Source: Cyclina sinensis (taxonomy: Eukaryota > Mollusca > Bivalvia > Venerida > Veneridae). From it: a stretch of DNA of 64,000 bases. This document shows positions 61,396 through 64,000 of the stretch, piece by piece. Within the stretch, counting starts at the first letter, position 1, and every line of letters begins with the position of its first letter. Location of the stretch: the NCBI GenBank assembly GCA_012932295.1, contig JAAONU010000001.1:39914780-39978779 (forward strand), in the 5' to 3' direction. The notes beneath the pieces are model-generated. The model searched no databases. It saw nothing but the letters and a program-made list of their open reading frames with translations, and had not been told where the DNA came from. The translations under genes and the position numbers were made by a program.

Positions 61396-62699
61396 TATGT
61401 GTTTGCTTTATATGTGGATCTAAACGCTAAAAAATGTGTGACATATATATTAAATAGCACAACAAATATAGATATATAATGAATTGTGAAGAGCTGAAAG
61501 CACTTTACTCACTTTAATACATATAGCATCTTTACAGTATTACATTATATCTTTGAGTAGTATTTTCTCATATACATCCTTAACTGATCAATGGAATTAA
61601 ATTGAAGTAAAAAATGAAAACAAATGTACCGAAGATACTTGTTTTCTCATGTCGAATAGTAGTGTGCTAATGTTTTTTTTTCATTTATTGTCCATATTCT
61701 TGTGAAGTGAATCTTTTAAACATTTTAAGAGAATTCTAAATTTAATTTCTATATCTTTTATATGATATATAAAAATATCAACGAAAGTCTGAATCTTGAA
61801 ACAGTGTTTATCATTTTGTTGTTGTAGCGATATCCCTTCTGTAAAACCCATATAGGATTAACTCTTTCTTTGATTAAATAAACCAGTTAAAAATTAACGC
61901 CTTGATTTTAACCAAGCGTCATCGAAGTTAAATAGCAGTAACACAATTAAATACATAGTTAAACCATTTGAACTTTTTAAACCACAAAACAATTCTCACT
62001 TATTTAATATCTTCTGTATTATTTTCAACCAAAAATATAGTTTCAGAAACGACTCAGTACACTCAGTGATACACTGAGTAGATCGTCCTAGTTTATTTGA
62101 TACACAGTTATTTAATACAGCTACCAGATTTAAATTTTAAAAAAATATAAAACGCGTTTTCCAATCATACAACTTTTCATTTATTAGACATTATATGTTT
62201 CTTTACATACCATATTTTACCTTTGTATATATATTAAATATATATACCAGACAGGTAAGTAGATTTCAAAAATAACCAATTATTAAATATCTTTTTCACT
62301 AAATAGAAATGAGTGTCATTGTGAGTAAATCTGTTTTCCTCATTCATTTAAGCTGTCTTGATTTTGTTTTAATAAAACAGATATAAACAAAATGTAATTG
62401 CTTGATATTTCGTTTTGACGTAAGGTCTTACATTAGACATATATCATGTTTTAAAATGAATATGTACCAGTCATATCGATTAAAGGTTATGTTTTTAATG
62501 AATATGCACCGTTCATAATGATAATATTTCAGGATTCTAATGAATATGTACCAGTCGTACCGATAATAGTTCATGTTCTAAATGAATATGTACCAACAAT
62601 ACAGAGTAAAAATTTCCATAATTATTATGATGTATCCGACAAAATGTCGTTTTAAAGAGCGTGTATTAGACATAACACCGCTCTGCATCTAGAACAGTA
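61396..62699. other. Proximal 3' flank of channel gene 2
   Basis: Non-coding and collinear with about 48050-49311 downstream of channel gene 1. Unit-specific additions include a small perfect palindromic stretch 'cactcagtgatacactgag' (about 62061-62079) and the minisatellite at 62455. Confidence 0.5.
62455..62600. repeat. Minisatellite, about 42-bp unit, four copies
   Basis: 'aatgaatatgtaccagtc' or its variants begin at 62455, 62496, 62539 and 62581. The matching place downstream of channel gene 1 (about 49193) shows only one related unit ('aaaatgtacaaatcatacc'), so the expansion occurred after duplication. It lies about 100-245 bp downstream of the stop codon and probably falls in the 3' UTR. 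Confidence 0.8.
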
Positions 62700-63947
62700 T
62701 TAAACATTTGTTGATATAAATGATGTGAAAAAAAGAACAATATTCCACGCGATGGAGAGCCAGAAGCATGCTTTGTCCAAATAACTTGAAGCAGTTCTTC
62801 CAAACTTTTCTTTTTGATAACCTCCCGGTTTTTCCGGATTCCCATGAATATCAGAATTTAATATCCCATCTGTGTTGCTCTTCTTATGTGTTCTTATGAA
62901 GGCAAGCACATACTTTGTTATTATTGTATGGTATATTGCAGTATCTGCATGGTACAAGGATACGCTCCAAATGGTACACCCGATGGTTAAAGCACTGCCA
63001 ATCATTTGAAGGCCTATATATGCAACAATAATGGGTACACCTTCCGACGTCTTCGGCAGAGAGCTGTTAACGATCGTGAAAAACACGGCCAGTGTAAGGA
63101 ACACAGTATTACTAAGTGATATCCGTTCCCCACAGTCAACCGGAAGGAGAAATGACAACGTGTTAATTGATGAGGTCAATACTACAGGTACTATTAAATT
63201 TACAATTGTGTAAAGCCACTTACGTTTCATAGTAAATCTGTACTGAATAGCAGTAACATTATGGGTATTGTTATCAAAAATTATAGGAAACCGTGTTCGT
63301 TCCCATTTCACGAGATCCCATTCTCCGCTCTGTTTATAAAATTGAAGAGGATTTTCCGCTTCTCTATCATAATAAAAGCTTACAAAATCCAACTCGCGAT
63401 CGTTGTATACCCATGAACTAAACTCATATTCAATCACCTGTGTGTCAAAAGGGTATTCATATATGCTCAAATGCACACCAACCTCGACGTTCAAATATGG
63501 CCATGCTTGGATTATACCGTTATTATAAATCGTAACCGTTCGCACGTCTTCTGGTTTTACAAATGTTAGAAGTCCTTCGTTGTTACCAATATGTAAGTCA
63601 GGAAGCCATACAAATTTTGATTCAATCGAAAACTTCGAAAGGTTTTTGAAATCTGAAATATTCCATCGTAAGTATTCATCTGTCCATTGTAAAGCTAGAA
63701 TGATTCTTGCGGTCGCTGTTTTATCCTTCATATCTATATGGTCTAATGATACTAAATTCATACTTAAATTTGCGACAACTGGTTTATTAAATTCGCTGAC
63801 AGGAAACAGTTGCTTTGAATATCCATCAAAAAGATTTGCTATAAAAGCCTCATTTGTATCTGAAATATGTCCATGGGACACAGCAACATATATCCATTCT
63901 TGATTTAATGTTAAAATTAGTAAAATCACCTTAACTAAAATTGACAT
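62700..63947 (-). CDS. Cys-loop superfamily ligand-gated ion channel subunit, paralog 2 (nicotinic-like)
   Basis: The intronless 415-residue ORF has the same layout as paralog 1: signal peptide (1 to about 23), ligand-binding domain with WLPD (114-117), YPFD (165-168) and SSW (177-179), and membrane segments at about 246-268, 274-294, 304-328 and 392-413. The pore helix GERISLSNTVFLTLAVFF is identical to that of paralog 1, with Glu -1' and Leu 9', implying cation conduction. Both Cys-loop cysteines are missing (V158, I172), and the mature extracellular domain has no cysteine at all. No vicinal Cys pair is present. The differences from paralog 1 cluster in the M3-M4 loop (about 332-390) and the ligand-facing regions, while the pore is constrained. 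The reading frame is intact with no stops, so it is probably functional. The 3' flank is shared with paralog 1. Confidence 0.9.
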   Translation of the reverse strand: MSILVKVILLILTLNQEWIYVAVSHGHISDTNEAFIANLFDGYSKQLFPVSEFNKPVVANLSMNLVSLDHIDMKDKTATARIILALQWTDEYLRWNISDFKNLSKFSIESKFVWLPDLHIGNNEGLLTFVKPEDVRTVTIYNNGIIQAWPYLNVEVGVHLSIYEYPFDTQVIEYEFSSWVYNDRELDFVSFYYDREAENPLQFYKQSGEWDLVKWERTRFPIIFDNNTHNVTAIQYRFTMKRKWLYTIVNLIVPVVLTSSINTLSFLLPVDCGERISLSNTVFLTLAVFFTIVNSSLPKTSEGVPIIVAYIGLQMIGSALTIGCTIWSVSLYHADTAIYHTIITKYVLAFIRTHKKSNTDGILNSDIHGNPEKPGGYQKEKFGRTASSYLDKACFWLSIAWNIVLFFTSFISTNV

Positions 63948-64000
63948 TCTTAATTAAAAAAAAATAATCAAATCCTCAAATATGTTTGGTCACTTGTGGC
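63948..64000. other. Start of the upstream flank of channel gene 2
   Basis: Contains 'ttggtcacttgtggc', matching 'ttaaccacttgtggatc' upstream of paralog 1. The window ends here. Confidence 0.4.

Noticed and set aside
1..64000. CRISPR arrays, operons, bacterial promoters
   Set aside because: None seen. The introns, repeats and gene families show animal nuclear DNA, and the tandem arrays have no spacer-like alternation.

Overview
The window is nuclear DNA from an animal, most likely a bivalve mollusc. It is strongly AT-rich by eye and gene-sparse, with GT-AG introns several kilobases long, intronless pentameric ligand-gated channel genes, Tc1-like transposons, and tandem 'GGTCACAGTGACC' and 'GGCCATAACTCTAGAA' repeats of the kind common in bivalve genomes. 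The bivalve call comes from repeat style and gene content, not from a diagnostic marker.

Region 1 (1-21.9 kb, plus strand) is one gene for a four-transmembrane claudin/PMP22-like membrane protein. Two mutually similar first coding exons (1723-1975 and 11765-12017) are both 253 bp, both end in phase 1 and both carry GT donors. Either can join a shared exon 2 (20019-20240) and exon 3 (20456-20940) in frame. The very long intron holds several repeat elements, including a 12-bp terminal-inverted-repeat element and a 39-bp E-box minisatellite.

Region 2 (about 22-41 kb) has no convincing gene. It is a large, diverged tandem duplication: copy A is about 21.97-29.7 kb and copy B about 29.82-40.85 kb. 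Comparing the copies shows insertions present only in B: a 2.3-kb repeat element with 165-bp and 108-bp internal arrays, an 815-bp hAT-like element, a short retroposon with a 14-bp target duplication, and a tRNA-like (SINE-like) stretch. A short third relative lies near 44.4-44.7 kb.

Region 3 (41-47 kb) is non-coding apart from a foldback element at 46.5-47.06 kb.

Region 4 (47.3-64 kb) is a cluster of Cys-loop-type ligand-gated ion channel genes. Two intact intronless paralogs lie on the minus strand (49312-50553, 413 aa; 62700-63947, 415 aa), each with a duplicated 3' flank. Both lack the two cysteines that define the Cys-loop. Between them, in the opposite orientation, is a decayed third copy split by a Tc1-like transposon (53554-55068). 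A second Tc1 copy (59809-61395) sits in the 3' flank of the second paralog, and a remnant of another Tc1-like transposase lies near 58.7-59.0 kb. The layout suggests local duplication of a channel gene followed by transposon insertion and loss of one copy.
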